Source of the DNA: Tanypteryx hageni
Lineage: Eukaryota > Arthropoda > Insecta > Odonata > Petaluridae
Direction: 5' to 3'
NCBI GenBank assembly: GCA_028673005.1
Contig: CM054113.1
Coordinates: 174,389,956-174,453,955, forward strand
DNA length: 64,000 nucleotides
Numbering within the stretch: position 1 is the first letter of the stretch; every line of letters begins with the position of its first letter. Below, in pieces: positions 37,310 to 47,918 of this stretch. The position numbers and the translations under genes were made by a program. Below the pieces are notes generated by a model. The model saw nothing but the letters and a program-made list of their open reading frames with translations. It did not search any database and was not told the DNA's origin.

Positions 37310-37545
37310 GTGCCAGTGGCAAAAAAGCAGACTCAGTTTAACAAACTTACGTAATAATCTGAAAGCTATGATTTGCAAAGCCTTAGGAGAAGCTCCTGAA
37401 ACACATTAAGCGACAGAACGACAAATATCAAGAAAGTATTGCCATTTGTGTCATAATGCCAAGAGAAGGAAAACTTCCATACTCTGCATACTTTGCAAGA
37501 AGTCTATCTGTGACGATCACCAAAAAATATTGTACCCTAATTGCT
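37310..37545 (+). pseudogene. piggyBac transposase C-terminus with cysteine-rich domain
   Basis: In one frame, with a single stop near 37407, the sequence reads NNLKAMICKALGEAPETH then RKYCHLCHNAKRRK, TSILCILCKKSICDDH and QKILYPNC. The C-x2-C, C-x2-C, C-x-DH, C pattern matches the C-terminal zinc-binding cysteine-rich domain of piggyBac transposases (known family feature, used in binding the element ends). It sits about 100 bp before the original right end, exactly where the 3' end of such a gene belongs. The rest of the transposase (about 500 residues) is missing, replaced in part by the LINE fragment. Assignment is supported by both the termini and the domain. Confidence 0.7.
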
Positions 37546-37806
37546 TATTTACATATTTCAACATTTACTACATTTTGGCGTTAATAAAAACCATTTTAAA
37601 ACTGTTTTTAATAATATTTCCTAATTCCAAGGTTAAGTGAGTCAAACTGACGCACCGATACTAATAGGGTAGAGAGGGGTAATTTGGATAGCGGGGCTAT
37701 TCGGATAAAGTTAAATTTAACGCTCGCCAGAAAGATAGAAAGCACCCCAAGAGGTCAGTCAGTATACTGTTGGATACAGGTTTATGTTGTCAAGTTGTGT
37801 TTCGAG

Positions 37807-40640
37807 CAGGGCATCGAACCGAAATTTTTTCGCTCCGGTTTTCGTTCCGGTTCACACAAAACAAAAAATTTCGGTTCGGTTCCGGTTTCGCTCCGGCAAC
37901 CACCATTGAACCAGCTCGAACCGGTTTTTACGCTCCGACTTTGAATTTTTGGGGAAAATTTCCAGAGAATTCCAAAATAATCTTTATTAATTCATGTTAT
38001 TTTTAATTTAAACCAAATACGTCTTCACTATCGCAAGTCAAGAAGTCAAAAATAGATATCCGTACGTAAAATCGTGCAAGCGTTTCCTCCCACCATATAA
38101 CGAACAGTAAAACATTGTATGAATTCCCTTCTTACATTTTTCGTTAATCAATTTATAGATGGCACCTTTTATACGACTCCGTCTAATATACTCTCATTAA
38201 TTTAATCAATTAACTCCAACAGTACTTATGCACGTACTTGAACAGGCACAGTAATATTAATTCACATTTGAATGTAGAATGTAATTCATAGGGAGTTATT
38301 CAAAGAAGAGCTACTTAACTATTTTTAAGTACAATAATTTAGATGTTAATATTACAAATACCATACAATATATAATTACATACATTTTCTTAAGATGACA
38401 AATATGTACACAGTAGCATTCACTCCAAGCAACCAAAATTCGATCTAATTAATAAAATGTCCTCCAATTGGGTATTGATTTATAGAAAGGAATGGATATA
38501 AGTGACTGGTAGGAATAACTACGGGAATGAGATAGCAAAGAAGAGCAGTAGGGAGAGCCTTAAGAGGAAAGGGGAGTGAAGAGAAAGTGATGAGGAGACG
38601 AGGGATTGAGGAAGCATTGGGTGAGAAGGGGTGATTTATATAGAGAATTAAATGCACTTATATAGATGAATATATTAAAATTAATTACCGTTGCCCTCAT
38701 TTTAGACGAGTACTTGCGATAGAATGTACATAATAGAGAAGATGTCCGCTGAAATTCAAAACGTAAAACTTTTCCAAGAAGGAGAAATTCAATGAAGTTG
38801 AAATACAACAACTGCTATTATTATTTACGAGCCTAGAGTTGAATAGGCTATTATATTCTCTTTCCCAATCTGCTTTATCTCCATCCTCACTTTCAATCCC
38901 CTCCCTCTCCCTATTTATTCCGTCCTCCTTCAAAACTCGGGGAGATTCATCGATTTATAGGAAGGAATGTATATAAGTGACTGGTAGGAATAACTACGGG
39001 AAAGAGAGTAAAGAAGAGCAATATGGAGAGACTTAAGAGGAAAGGGAGGTGAATAGAAAGATATAAGGAGGAGATGAGGGATTGAGGAAGCACTGAGTAA
39101 GAAGGGAAGATTTATATAGAGAATTTAATGCACCTATATATATAAATATACTAAAATTAATTCCCCTTGCCGTAATTTTGGACGAGTACATAATAAAGAA
39201 GATGTTCGCTGAAACCCAAAACGTAAAACGTTTCCAAGAAGGAGAAATTCAATAAAGTTGAAATACAACAATCTGTATTTGTTATGAACGTGCCTAAATT
39301 TGAATAGCATATTATACTCTCTTTCTCATTCTGCTTCATCCCCATTCTCACATGTACTCCCCTCCCTCTCCCTATTTATTCCGTCCTGTTTCACATCTCG
39401 GGGAGATTCATCGAAGACGATTAGGACGATTAGAAAAAAATAGTTGCTTTTTTAAATGTATGCATATTAAGCAGGAGAATGATGACAACAATATAATCCA
39501 ACTATACCGGTAATCAAGGACTTAAATTATGAAATTAATAAAAGCGTGAATCTTTGAAGAAACGCGATTGAGAAATAAAATTCGATGTTAAGAAAATTTA
39601 TCTAGTCTTTTATCTTTATGGTCATGCAAATATCGCGCCAATATCTTAGATATTTTAATATAATAACCAAAAAAGTCTGTATGTCAGGACAGACTTTTAC
39701 GTTTTTCCATGAGAAATGGAGATGAAACTAAATTTACATCGCTGTACTAAATATCCTCTTGAAATCAAACACACAAACACAAAAAAATAGACTTCGCGCG
39801 TCATGATCTGTCTTTCTTCAAGTGGAGTCTCTAATGTGCGTTTTTGCAACCTGCAAAATACTTCACTAAAGATAACAAATTCGCATTAATCTTTAATCCC
39901 TATTCAATTTTAAGCATCAAATGCTAATATGTGTGCACTTTTTGTCTAAGATGCACTATATAAATTTACTAACCTGTAAAAAAGGATTGCATAACTAAGA
40001 ATACCACAAAAACACGACTTTGGAGCGATCCTTCATAGATACGTTTTAGAGAAAGATTACCGAGATATAAGGGTTCAGTGCATATGGGGAAGGGATGAAA
40101 ATTGATGGGGACAATAACTTCGAACTTTAAGCAAAATCCAAGTTAAGAATCGTAAAACATTTTTACCCGAACACTCCACGGGTAGTCTCAGGGGGAGGGT
40201 ACCAAGATGATTAGCGGCTGTCTTAAAAGTATGTACCACTAAGTTCCTTTCCACTAGCCTCATTTAAACAGGGTTCTGGGAAACCTCAGTAGGACGTATC
40301 CATGACCCTCTCCCTATACGTATATTGAGATGCTCATGGAAAATCCCACCATTGAACCAACAGATATTATCGCAAAGATGCAGCTCTGCAAATGCTTAGG
40401 AGCATATATTCTCAAGAAAACCATTAGCCTTTGCCTTATTGGGTGTTGAAAAGTTAGGCTTTCAAAAAGGACTCATATTAAAGCTCCCACTGTTTATGCA
40501 ACCGAAAAAATGGAACTAAGTAAGGATTATCGGTTTCATTTCGGGTTCAGAAAAATATTTTTTTCGTTTCGGGTTCCGTTTCACTCCAGCTAAAATAACG
40601 TTTTTTTTCGGTTTCGGTTCGGTTACGATTCGATGCCCTG
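37807..40640. mobile_element. hAT element, 2.83 kb, non-autonomous, inside the pogo element
   Basis: Left end CAGGGCATCGAACCG; reverse complement of right end CAGGGCATCGAATCG (14 of 15). The flanking 8-mers GTTTCGAG (37799-37806) and ATTTCGAG (40641-40648) match at 7 of 8. Both ends have many subterminal CGGTTCGGTT / TCCGGTTT motifs, as hAT elements do. No transposase fragment is recognised inside; the interior is AT-rich and holds a tandem duplication (38478-39413). It splits the 5' leader of the pogo element. Confidence 0.85.
38478..39413. repeat. Direct tandem duplication, units 475 and 461 bp
   Basis: Unit 1 (38478-38952) and unit 2 (38953-39413) both start ATTTATAG(A/G)AAGGAATG and end GGGGAGATTCATCG. 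They share most of the sequence between, including AAGTGACTGGTAGGAATAAC and TCCAAGAAGGAGAAATTCAA. Differences are point changes and small indels, one of about 12 bp near 39187. It lies wholly within the hAT element. Confidence 0.9.
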
Positions 40641-40703
40641 ATTTCGAGTCGTTTTGAATTGGTCTTAACAGAAGATTCTGTGTAATTTATTAAACATATA
40701 AAG

Positions 40704-40996
40704 GTAAGCTAATATTCTACCTTCATTTCTCTGTTGTTAATATTGTAGGTAACACTTTAGGCCGTACTGCTACAAGATTTTCGAGTAACCAACGTTTTTA
40801 ACTTGCAATGTTACGTCATGATTTGTCTGTCATTCGCTGCTTGTGGAGAACTGCACTCTTTTAATACATTTAGAAACTATGTCGCGTTAATTTTAATCAT
40901 TGAAGTGAGATTATTTGAATATTTATTGCTGGGGCTATTCGGATAGCTTTGTGCTTAAGCACAAAGCTAGTAGAACGACATTTGTTTCTTTTTCAG
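40704..40996 (+). other. Probable intron in the leader of the pogo transposase gene
   Basis: AAAG|GTAAGCT at 40704 is a strong donor. TTTGTTTCTTTTTCAG ending at 40996 is a strong acceptor with polypyrimidine tract, directly before the start codon ATGG at 40997. Splicing is inferred, not shown. Confidence 0.5.
40945..40968. repeat. Perfect 24-bp palindrome
   Basis: Half-site AGCTTTGTGCTT is followed immediately by its exact reverse complement. It lies 28 bp before the transposase start, next to the subterminal motif GGGGCTATTCGGATA. Confidence 0.95.
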
Positions 40997-42731
40997 ATGG
41001 TAAGGAACTACAAGAAGAAGGACGCTCGACTTCAGTGGAGTGCAAACACGATGGAAGATGCTGTAAGGTGTTTTAGAGGAAAACCAGTCTCTCGTTGGAG
41101 CTGCTTCACTATATAATGTTCCATACACAAGTCTTTAGAGAAGAGTTAACAGAAGAGGAATCAGCAGATGGGGTTAGCAGATCTCGTAAAAGTGCAGAAG
41201 TTTGAAGGAGTAGATCGCCCTAAAGTATTCACAAAAGTGATTGAAGTATCCTTGGCCGATCAAGTTAGCTATTTAGAGGAACACGGATTTGGAGTAACAC
41301 CGTCAGAATTATGTTGGCCGTCTACAAATACGCTACGGCAAATGATATTTCTCACCCATGGTCTGAAAAACAAAAAAATGGCAGGAAAGGACTGGTACCT
41401 AGGGTTTGTAAAAAGGAACCGCCTAAGTCAACGTAAACCTGATGGTCTATCACGAGCGAGAGCAGCTGGTCTGAATAAAGAAGCGACGACTATTTATTTT
41501 AATTTGCTCAATGAACTCTTGACAGAATTCTCTCTCCATGACAAACCAGATAACATGGATGAAAGTGGGCTTCCTCTCAACAATAGGCCTCTGAAGATTC
41601 TGGAAGAAAAAGGAAAAAAGGAGGTTGTCTCTAACCAGCGTTGAAAGGGGAGAAAATATCACAGTTGTCGCATGTTGCAACGCTGTTGGGACTAACATCC
41701 CGTTGCACTGATTATTTTTATGGGAGTGCCGCAACGCCAAGAGTTTAAATACAATCTTCCACATGGATCCGCCGTTTACCTTAGTGAAAGTGGATATATT
41801 AATGAAGATGTGTTTCTGTGCTGGATCCAGCACTTTCAAGCTAGCCGGGTTTCCGGAAAACTCCTTTTGAATATGGGTGGACATACCTCTCACGTTTCCC
41901 TTCGTTGTTTGGAGTTTTGTAGGGACCAAGATATAAAATTGTTATGCTGGCCTCCCCACACAACACATGCCCTGCAGCCGCTTGATCGGTGTTTTTTCAA
42001 ATCTCTGAAAGCAAACTACCATCGGGAAGCTACATCGTGGTTGCACAGAAACCCAGGTTCAAATATTACAAAAATACAATTTGGAGCCGTGTTCAATGAA
42101 GCCTGGAAGCATATAGCATCTGTAGGCTTAGCTGCTAATGCTTTCTCGAGCACAGGTATATTTCCATGTCGTCCTCAAGTTATCCAATACATTTCCAACT
42201 GCAGTGCAAAGCGTTCAAAATCTGCAGGCGACAACAGTAAAAAAGAACAAGCCTACACTTCTTCTAATAATGACCCCAGTACTTCTAAGTCACCTCAAAC
42301 GCCTCTGAAATCAACTTCTTACCCTTTCAAAAGCAGAGAAATTCTTCCTACCCCCGCAAAGGTAATTAGAAAAACTACGTAACGACAGAAAAATTTGGCT
42401 ACTCATTCGACCTCACCCGAAAATATTTCCGCGTTAAAAGCTAAAAAAAAAACGCTAGGCTTCGAGAAAAAAGGCCAAAATAAATTTCTCACTTCCAAAA
42501 ACAAATCCCGGAAAAAGGAGATTAAACGTAAGCTCTCTCTTCCAAAGCCATCTATCAGTGCAGAGGAAGTAGCAGCAGCGCTTCTATGTAGATTCTATCA
42601 GCTGAACTACTATTTAAAAAATCGTTTGTTAAAGGTGACTGGATATAGTGTGAGAAATGCAAAGGGTGGTTTCATGAGATATATGTGGTGCTGAAGTGAA
42701 AAAACAGTTCACTTGTGGACGTTGCTTGTAA
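40997..42731 (+). pseudogene. pogo-like DDE transposase, broken
   Basis: Start ATG at 40997 (MVRNYKKKDARLQWSANTME, then DAV) fits the Psq-type helix-turn-helix opening of pogo-like transposases; after a frameshift near 41083 it continues VGAASLYNVPYTSL and a stop. From 41168 the frame is open through a CENP-B-type DNA-binding domain (AGKDWYLGFVKRNRLSQRKP) to MDESGLPLNN, whose Asp (41558-41560) is the first catalytic residue. A frameshift near 41632, a stop in the -IPLH- region, and another frame change lead to ESGYINEDVFLCWIQHF and LLNMGGHTSHVS. There the family has LDGH or LDNH, so the second catalytic Asp is Gly (41876-41878). LQPLDRCFFKSLK keeps the third Asp (41984-41986). After a stop at 42382, a Lys-rich linker runs into KGDWI-stop-CEKCKGWFHEI and, in the next frame, GAEVKKQFTCGRCL, a PHD-like C-terminal zinc finger. 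It cannot be active. Confidence 0.9.
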
Positions 42732-42922
42732 AAAAACATTTAAAAGTATAAATTAGTGTTAATCGAATTGCCCCATCTAGTTATCATTTAGGCCCACTAT
42801 TTTTTTAAATTACAATTTTGGAGGGTAATTCGGATATTCAAGAAAAAGATGTTTAGATTCATTTTTATGCATTCTCTTTTTTATGTATTAAAACAATACA
42901 TTCAGCTATCAGCTGATATATT

Positions 42923-42928
42923 AATAAA
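42923..42928 (+). promoter_or_regulatory. Candidate polyadenylation signal of the pogo gene
   Basis: AATAAA lies about 190 bp after the transposase stop and inside the element's right end. It also lies in AT-rich DNA, so chance is possible. Confidence 0.4.
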
Positions 42929-43499
42929 GTAGTTTATTAATGCTCTTATTTTTCAAATTGTATTAAAGTGTGAAATTATCCAAATTACCCCGCTCTCCCC
43001 TAAGTGCCTAAAAAACGTTATTATTCTAGGGTTAAAACGTTCGATCTGTACTAGCATAAAGCAAAAACTATAATCAAAACTTAAAGAACACCCACCTTTT
43101 TTTACAATTTAGTTCGGCGCGGAATCGATCAAGGTTCATGACCAGTCCAGTTTATAAAGGATTGCTGAAAAATAGCATTAAAAAAGGAGTTTTTAGTTTC
43201 ATAGAGATATTTTTAAAATTAGGTTACATAACAAGATGCCAGCAAAAATATAATTACCTCTCATTATTATACTGGCAGTTCATTTTTCTTGGCAACGGGC
43301 TACCCACTCGAAGTGTCAGGAGAAAGCATTTTGTTGGGAAAAGGTTAATAACAAATGTTGTTTAGTAAAATGTTATTGCTCAGTAAAATTAAGATAATTG
43401 CTAATAAATATATCTAATTGCGCCCTCGAGTGTCCCTAACCGTTAACGCCTAACGTGCCTATTATGAAAACAATTCGCGACTAAAAAAAGCAAAATACA

Positions 43500-43760
43500 C
43501 CGTCGGCCGACGCGAACAGACTCCGTCACGTCGGCTATACAATATCGCTACAATACGTTAGTGGAGCATTAGTAAAAAGGTTAGTCGAACAAAACTTTTC
43601 TTCTACCCTTCGCTGAGGTCGGAGCATCGTCCGTCGTCCATCGTCGGGAGCGCCATCTGCGGTGATAATTTACTGACCTTAGAGAACATTTATTCCTTCG
43701 GCGGATGCTGTAGAAACAGAAGTCATTCTTTTACCACCATGTCTTCCGGTGAGACTTCCT
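43500..43760 (+). other. Possible promoter or first exon of a host gene (weak)
   Basis: A locally CpG-richer stretch with CTCF-like GCGCCATCTGCGGTG at about 43649-43663 is followed by TTTACCACCATGTCTTCCGGT GAG at about 43731. A good Kozak context there is followed 10 bases later by a GTGAGA donor-like site. No downstream exon was recognised, so this is only a candidate. Confidence 0.2.
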
Positions 43761-44610
43761 CATTCCGATGAAAGTCTTGACTTTTCTCGGGAAAATCATT
43801 TCACGCCGAAATTTTTCGTGATAATCTCTTACTAACGATTAATTCACCAACTCACTTTGAAAGAACACTAATGAATAAGGCAGCTCACAATGCAAATCTT
43901 AACTACTCGAAACCAATATACCACATCACATCACTCTTAACTCCCTCGACTTGACATTTTTATTCAGGGACGGATTTCTTGCTTTTCATCTTGGTTGTAT
44001 TTCACCTGGGAATGCAAAAAGCAAAAAATAATTCATTACATGAGTATTTCATTAATAAGGCGACAGTTGCTCTTGTATTTATATTCACAATTATGTATCC
44101 GTATTCACATAATGCTCAAAAAACGGCTGATGCCGTGTTACATCAAAGTTAAAAAATTTTTAGATTAAATCTGATTTAGAAGACGAAATTAGCTGCTATT
44201 AGTAATCGGAGTCTAACTTGCACTCTCATATGGAGGAGGGAGGGAACGACATTGCCAAAGCACAAAAATGAAGGGACCTGAAGGAAAGGCATAGGCAGCG
44301 GTTGTGCATGATTTGGCAACAATGCTACTCAGTGATTGGCAGTAACCCACTCATAATTTATCACGTTTGTCAGAGCTCAGGTTATACTTCGTCTATAATA
44401 ATATGACTATATTATTTTATAACTGCCTTTAACACGCTGCACAAATTTTTTCTGTAAAAATTAATTCTTACTAAATAGCCCTTAGTGTCGTTTTTTTAAA
44501 TTCAATTAGCTCTTAATGGACCCTCCATTTTTCAGTTCATAACCTTTTTTCCGTCATAATTCCGTCGGTTGTTTGACATGGGAAGTTACATCACTTGCGT
44601 TAAATGAGAA
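43761..44610. other. Non-coding DNA
   Basis: CAGGGACGGATTTCTTGC at 43973 resembles a hAT end without a partner. Nothing else is recognised. Confidence 0.35.
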
Positions 44611-44619
44611 TAAAAAGAC

Positions 44620-44900
44620 CATCACACACAGCTCCCTCTCCCCTCTCTTACTCTTATCCCGCCTCCACTCGCAGTCCGACCTTTTTACCTTCTTTCCATT
44701 TTTTTCAGGTTCACGTTTATGAATGACCTCTATACTATGAAAACAACAAGGCAACACACCTTTTCTTCTCCTCCTCTGCCTTCCTACTTCATGAGCTACA
44801 CCCCTCCGCTGGTCGTGAGATCCCAACACTCTCCCTCTCTCTCTGTATCTCTCCTTCACCTCTCTTCCTCTCTCTCTCTCTTAATCCAAACCAATGCTTC
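44620..44900. repeat. Pyrimidine-rich domain on the + strand
   Basis: C/T-rich with CTCTCTCTCT runs near 44830 and 44870. The frames on both strands are compositional. Confidence 0.55.
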
Positions 44901-45109
44901 CCCTCCTCTTCCTTTGGCAATTCTCTTTTGCAATGTCTTAAAAGACTCACGCTGGTACACACACGTTCGCATAAAACAACGCTCCCACGTATAAATCAAA
45001 CGCCCACGTCGTCAAGGAAACCAGTTTCGACGCAGTAATTTGCATTTCGTATTTTTTTCGTCAACGTTTCTCTGAATGAGGTGGGGCGTTGAGGTGAGGG
45101 GGTGAAGGG

Positions 45110-45110
45110 A

Positions 45111-45137
<27 letters not shown>
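45110..45137. repeat. (GA)n microsatellite
   Basis: About 14 GA units inside a purine-rich stretch (45080-45180). Confidence 0.95.
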
Positions 45138-45141
<4 letters not shown>

Positions 45142-45773
45142 AGTATAGGAGGAAGGGGGCAAAAACGACTGAGGGAGAGGTAGACCGCCCACTCTCGACT
45201 GAAACTTTAAGAAAGGCGGGTAGGTGGTGTTTTTTTCTCGACCCCTTTGAATATATATCAGGTTTAACTCCTCCGTTTCCTGTTGTCGCTTGGAAAGCTC
45301 GAAGTGATTTACTTGTTCGATATTTTAGCGGGAATCGAAATCTCCACGGTTCCGGGATGTTTTATTTTAGTCTTTTGTTAATGGTTAGGTATTTATTTTG
45401 ATATTAATGTTGCGTAACAAGCCAGTTAAATTTGCAAAGCACTTATATTCGGAAATTCTAAGCGTGCGTGGGGTAGAACTCAAATTATGGGCAGATATAC
45501 TCTGGTGTATCTTTTTCAAGTTCACTTACTTTTCGCCTTATTTGTTTGTCCTATCGAAAGTTCAAGGATGCCTTCTCGAATTACTATATAAATTCAATTT
45601 TATTTCCTCATTAAAAATCATTACTTCAAGAAAATATTTTTATTTTATTTTATATTTCTCCAAAGCACTTGTAGAATAAACGCGGCCACCATTTGCAGAC
45701 GTAGTTACTACATGGCAGGTAATGTCAGCGCATATTACAATATTCTGAGAGTTCGTGTATAGTTTTTTGATCT
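45138..45773. other. Non-coding DNA
   Basis: A 93-codon frame at 45398-45679 shows no domain. No gene is supported. Confidence 0.35.
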
Positions 45774-45781
45774 CTCTATGC

Positions 45782-46077
45782 CAGTGTTTTTCAATCTTTT
45801 TCCTTTGGCGATACACTTTATAAATGATCCAGCTCCCGCGACACACCATGAAATAAAAAGTCAATTTTCTTCTTTAAAACAACAAAAATACTTTAAATTC
45901 CTTATTTAACAATAAAACATCATAACTATAGCAAAACATATAACAAAGTGTTTTATTGTCCATTAGAAAGACGATAACTCTCCTTAACAAAATTTACTTT
46001 GTTTAATATAGCCGTTATTAACATTTTCGGCGACACACCTCCTAGTTCATCGCGACACACCGGTTAAAAAACCACTG
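45782..46077. mobile_element. hAT MITE, 296 bp, perfect 8-bp target duplication
   Basis: CTCTATGC flanks the element exactly on both sides (45774-45781 and 46078-46085). Left end CAGTGTTTTTCAATC; right end, reverse complemented, CAGTGGTTTTTTAACC. Both ends carry GCGACACAC / GCGATACAC subterminal blocks. It has no coding capacity. The intact duplication suggests a fairly recent insertion compared with other hAT copies here. Confidence 0.9.
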
Positions 46078-46085
46078 CTCTATGC

Positions 46086-47779
46086 TGAAAGAATACCAGT
46101 GGAGCTAACTAACTTGTATTCGGCATCTTGTAAGCAATTAAAGTTCGTGTTTTGCACGGAAGATGTCAGCCGTATCTCTCCAGCTCGCAGAGAATTGCAA
46201 GACTTCAGAACTCTTCGTGAGCATTTAGTGTCGTCTATCTTTTGGTGCTAAGCGCAATTGGGGATTGAAGAGACATCAAATATTTTTTTGTGTTCGCATC
46301 CCCGATTTAATTTATTTTCTGAATCATGCCAATAGAAAAATGTTCGCGGTAATTATTATCTAGGAATGGTTGAATTGCGCAAGTGTGTTTTGGTCAACAA
46401 AAGCGAATAATAACGTTATAGCACGACTGTTTGTTTCTTCCGTCGCTAACCTTGGCGTAGTTCACGGAATTCCACTCCACGTATCTACGAAGAAATTTTG
46501 TGAAAGTTGAAGTCCTTCGTGCCAAGCGTTGCTTTTATTCTCAGCGTGTTTCTCATTGAACAAAGAAAAATAAACAGTTTATATTTAAATAACGACAGCA
46601 GTTCGTTATTGGACTTCTGCGGTATTGTAGGCGACTGCATTTAGTTTTTGGCGATCTCTTCCAATTGAAGTCCCAACCTATTCATTTCGAATCCGGGTTG
46701 ATCCAATTATTATTTTGTTACCTTATAAATGAATGGCGCTTATACTTTGCGGCGAACGACTGTAAATCAGTGACCTATTATTCAGTGTTTTTTGCTCGAT
46801 CCGTTCTCTAGGTCCCTATTCCTTCTATTATATGTTTATCATTGCCTCATCTTGGTGTGACCTGAATATGAATATTATGATTCGAAAACATTGAGAGGTA
46901 CTCTTTTTGTCGCAATTTTTTTATTCTATGATGAAATTAACTAGAAGCAGGAAACTAAGCAATAAATGTTGGGGTATATAATTCACCGATCTGCTTCAAT
47001 TAATGGCATCGATTTTGTACGTGATCGTTACAAAATTGCATTACACCAGTTGACTAATGAGATCACAAGACTTCGCAGGAAACGAGTAAATTTGTCGTGT
47101 GCCTGCTAAAAAAATTCACATAATTTATAAGTGAAAATCTATGCATTAATTTTAATGCCGACATGACATACGCTAATCCATGCGTCATGGATTGAAAAAT
47201 GTCGTCGTTTATAACCCCCAGCACATAAAAAACAAACTGCAGCTTTGTTGGTATAACTATTCGGATTTTAAACAATAAATAGCCATATGTGCTTCGGTAA
47301 ATTTAAGTACTGATTCCAATGATGGAACGATATCCGTCATAAAATGCAAAACAATAAGGTAGATGCATCGAAATTAACCTTTCACATATACTATTATTCC
47401 TGATATCAAGTCGGATAGAAATACCGATATCGACAAACATATCTCATTTGCAGTTTTCCCAAAATCGTAAGGAAAATTGCAATTTGACGCAACGTCTACT
47501 TTCCATCCGTAGTGGCTTGCAGACGAAATTCAACTTACTTATCATGAGTGTTTCCGGTCCTCGTAATTTTCGGCGCTATTTTATCGTTGTGATATACAAA
47601 TATTGCTTATTAACCTCTAGCTTCAAGTCGAACACCTCAATTGAGAATATATTAAAACAAAAAATAGATAAACTCGACAAATTCCTAACTTTAAAGGTAC
47701 TTGTGATAATAGAACAAAATACTCGTCATAAATTAACTTCAGTCTTTACCACGCATAATAAACTCCTTGATGACTAAGG
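46086..47779. other. Non-coding DNA
   Basis: No recognised domain in the frames present (longest 47448-47777, 109 codons, no similarity recognised). Confidence 0.35.
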
Positions 47780-47857
47780 GGTACGTCATCCACCCATCGT
47801 ATCGAAATATCCGGGTTCGATTCCCTATCCAGACTAGGATTTTTATTCTTTCGTGCA

Positions 47858-47863
<6 letters not shown>
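47780..47863 (+). repeat. Possible tRNA-related SINE fragment
   Basis: ATCCGGGTTCGATTCCCTAT contains a perfect B-box-like GGTTCGATTCC, preceded by about 45 bp that could be a degenerate tRNA head. It is followed by T-rich sequence and a TA tail. No convincing cloverleaf was found. Confidence 0.3.

Positions 47864-47912
<49 letters not shown>
47864..47912. repeat. (TA)n microsatellite
   Basis: About 48 bp of TA repeats directly before a perfect palindrome (47913-47958). Confidence 0.95.

Positions 47913-47918
<6 letters not shown>

Larger units (their letters stand above)
37667..43000 (+). mobile_element. pogo/Tigger-like element, interrupted by a hAT insertion
   Basis: 24-bp terminal inverted repeats begin GGGTAGAGAGGGGTAATTTG (left) and GGGGAGAGCGGGGTAATTTG (right, reverse complement), 22 of 24 matching over the full repeat. 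TA flanks both ends (37665-37666 and 43001-43002). Excluding the 2.83-kb hAT and one duplication copy, the element is about 2.5 kb, the usual size for pogo-type elements. It carries a leader with a likely intron, a transposase pseudogene (40997-42731) and AATAAA at 42923. GGGGCTATTCGGATA occurs at 37694 and again at 40931, and a variant TAATTCGGATATTC at 42825, probably subterminal transposase-binding motifs (inference). Confidence 0.9.
36540..43031 (+). mobile_element. piggyBac-like element, outermost shell of a nested transposon stack
   Basis: The left end CCCTAGAATGGTAATG follows TTAA (36536-36539). The reverse complement of the right end is CCCTAGAATAATAACG, followed by TTAA (43032-43035). 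The ends match at 13 of 16, and CCCTAGAA with a TTAA duplication is the hallmark of piggyBac elements. A second block GTGAGTCA lies 15 bp in from the left end and again at 37637, close to the original right end. Between the ends lie a LINE fragment, a transposase C-terminus and a pogo element inserted 30 bp from the right end. Without the pogo stack the element is about 1.16 kb, so most of its own gene is gone. Strand is set by the transposase remnant. Confidence 0.8.

Noticed and set aside
36855..37322. 155-codon frame on the minus strand
   Set aside because: Antisense to the LINE tail and piggyBac remnant, whose + strand translation is clearly the meaningful one.
41168..41644. Intact host gene of CENP-B or jerky type
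   Set aside because: It lies between terminal inverted repeats with TA duplication, is frameshifted on both sides and has lost a catalytic residue, so it is a transposon pseudogene.
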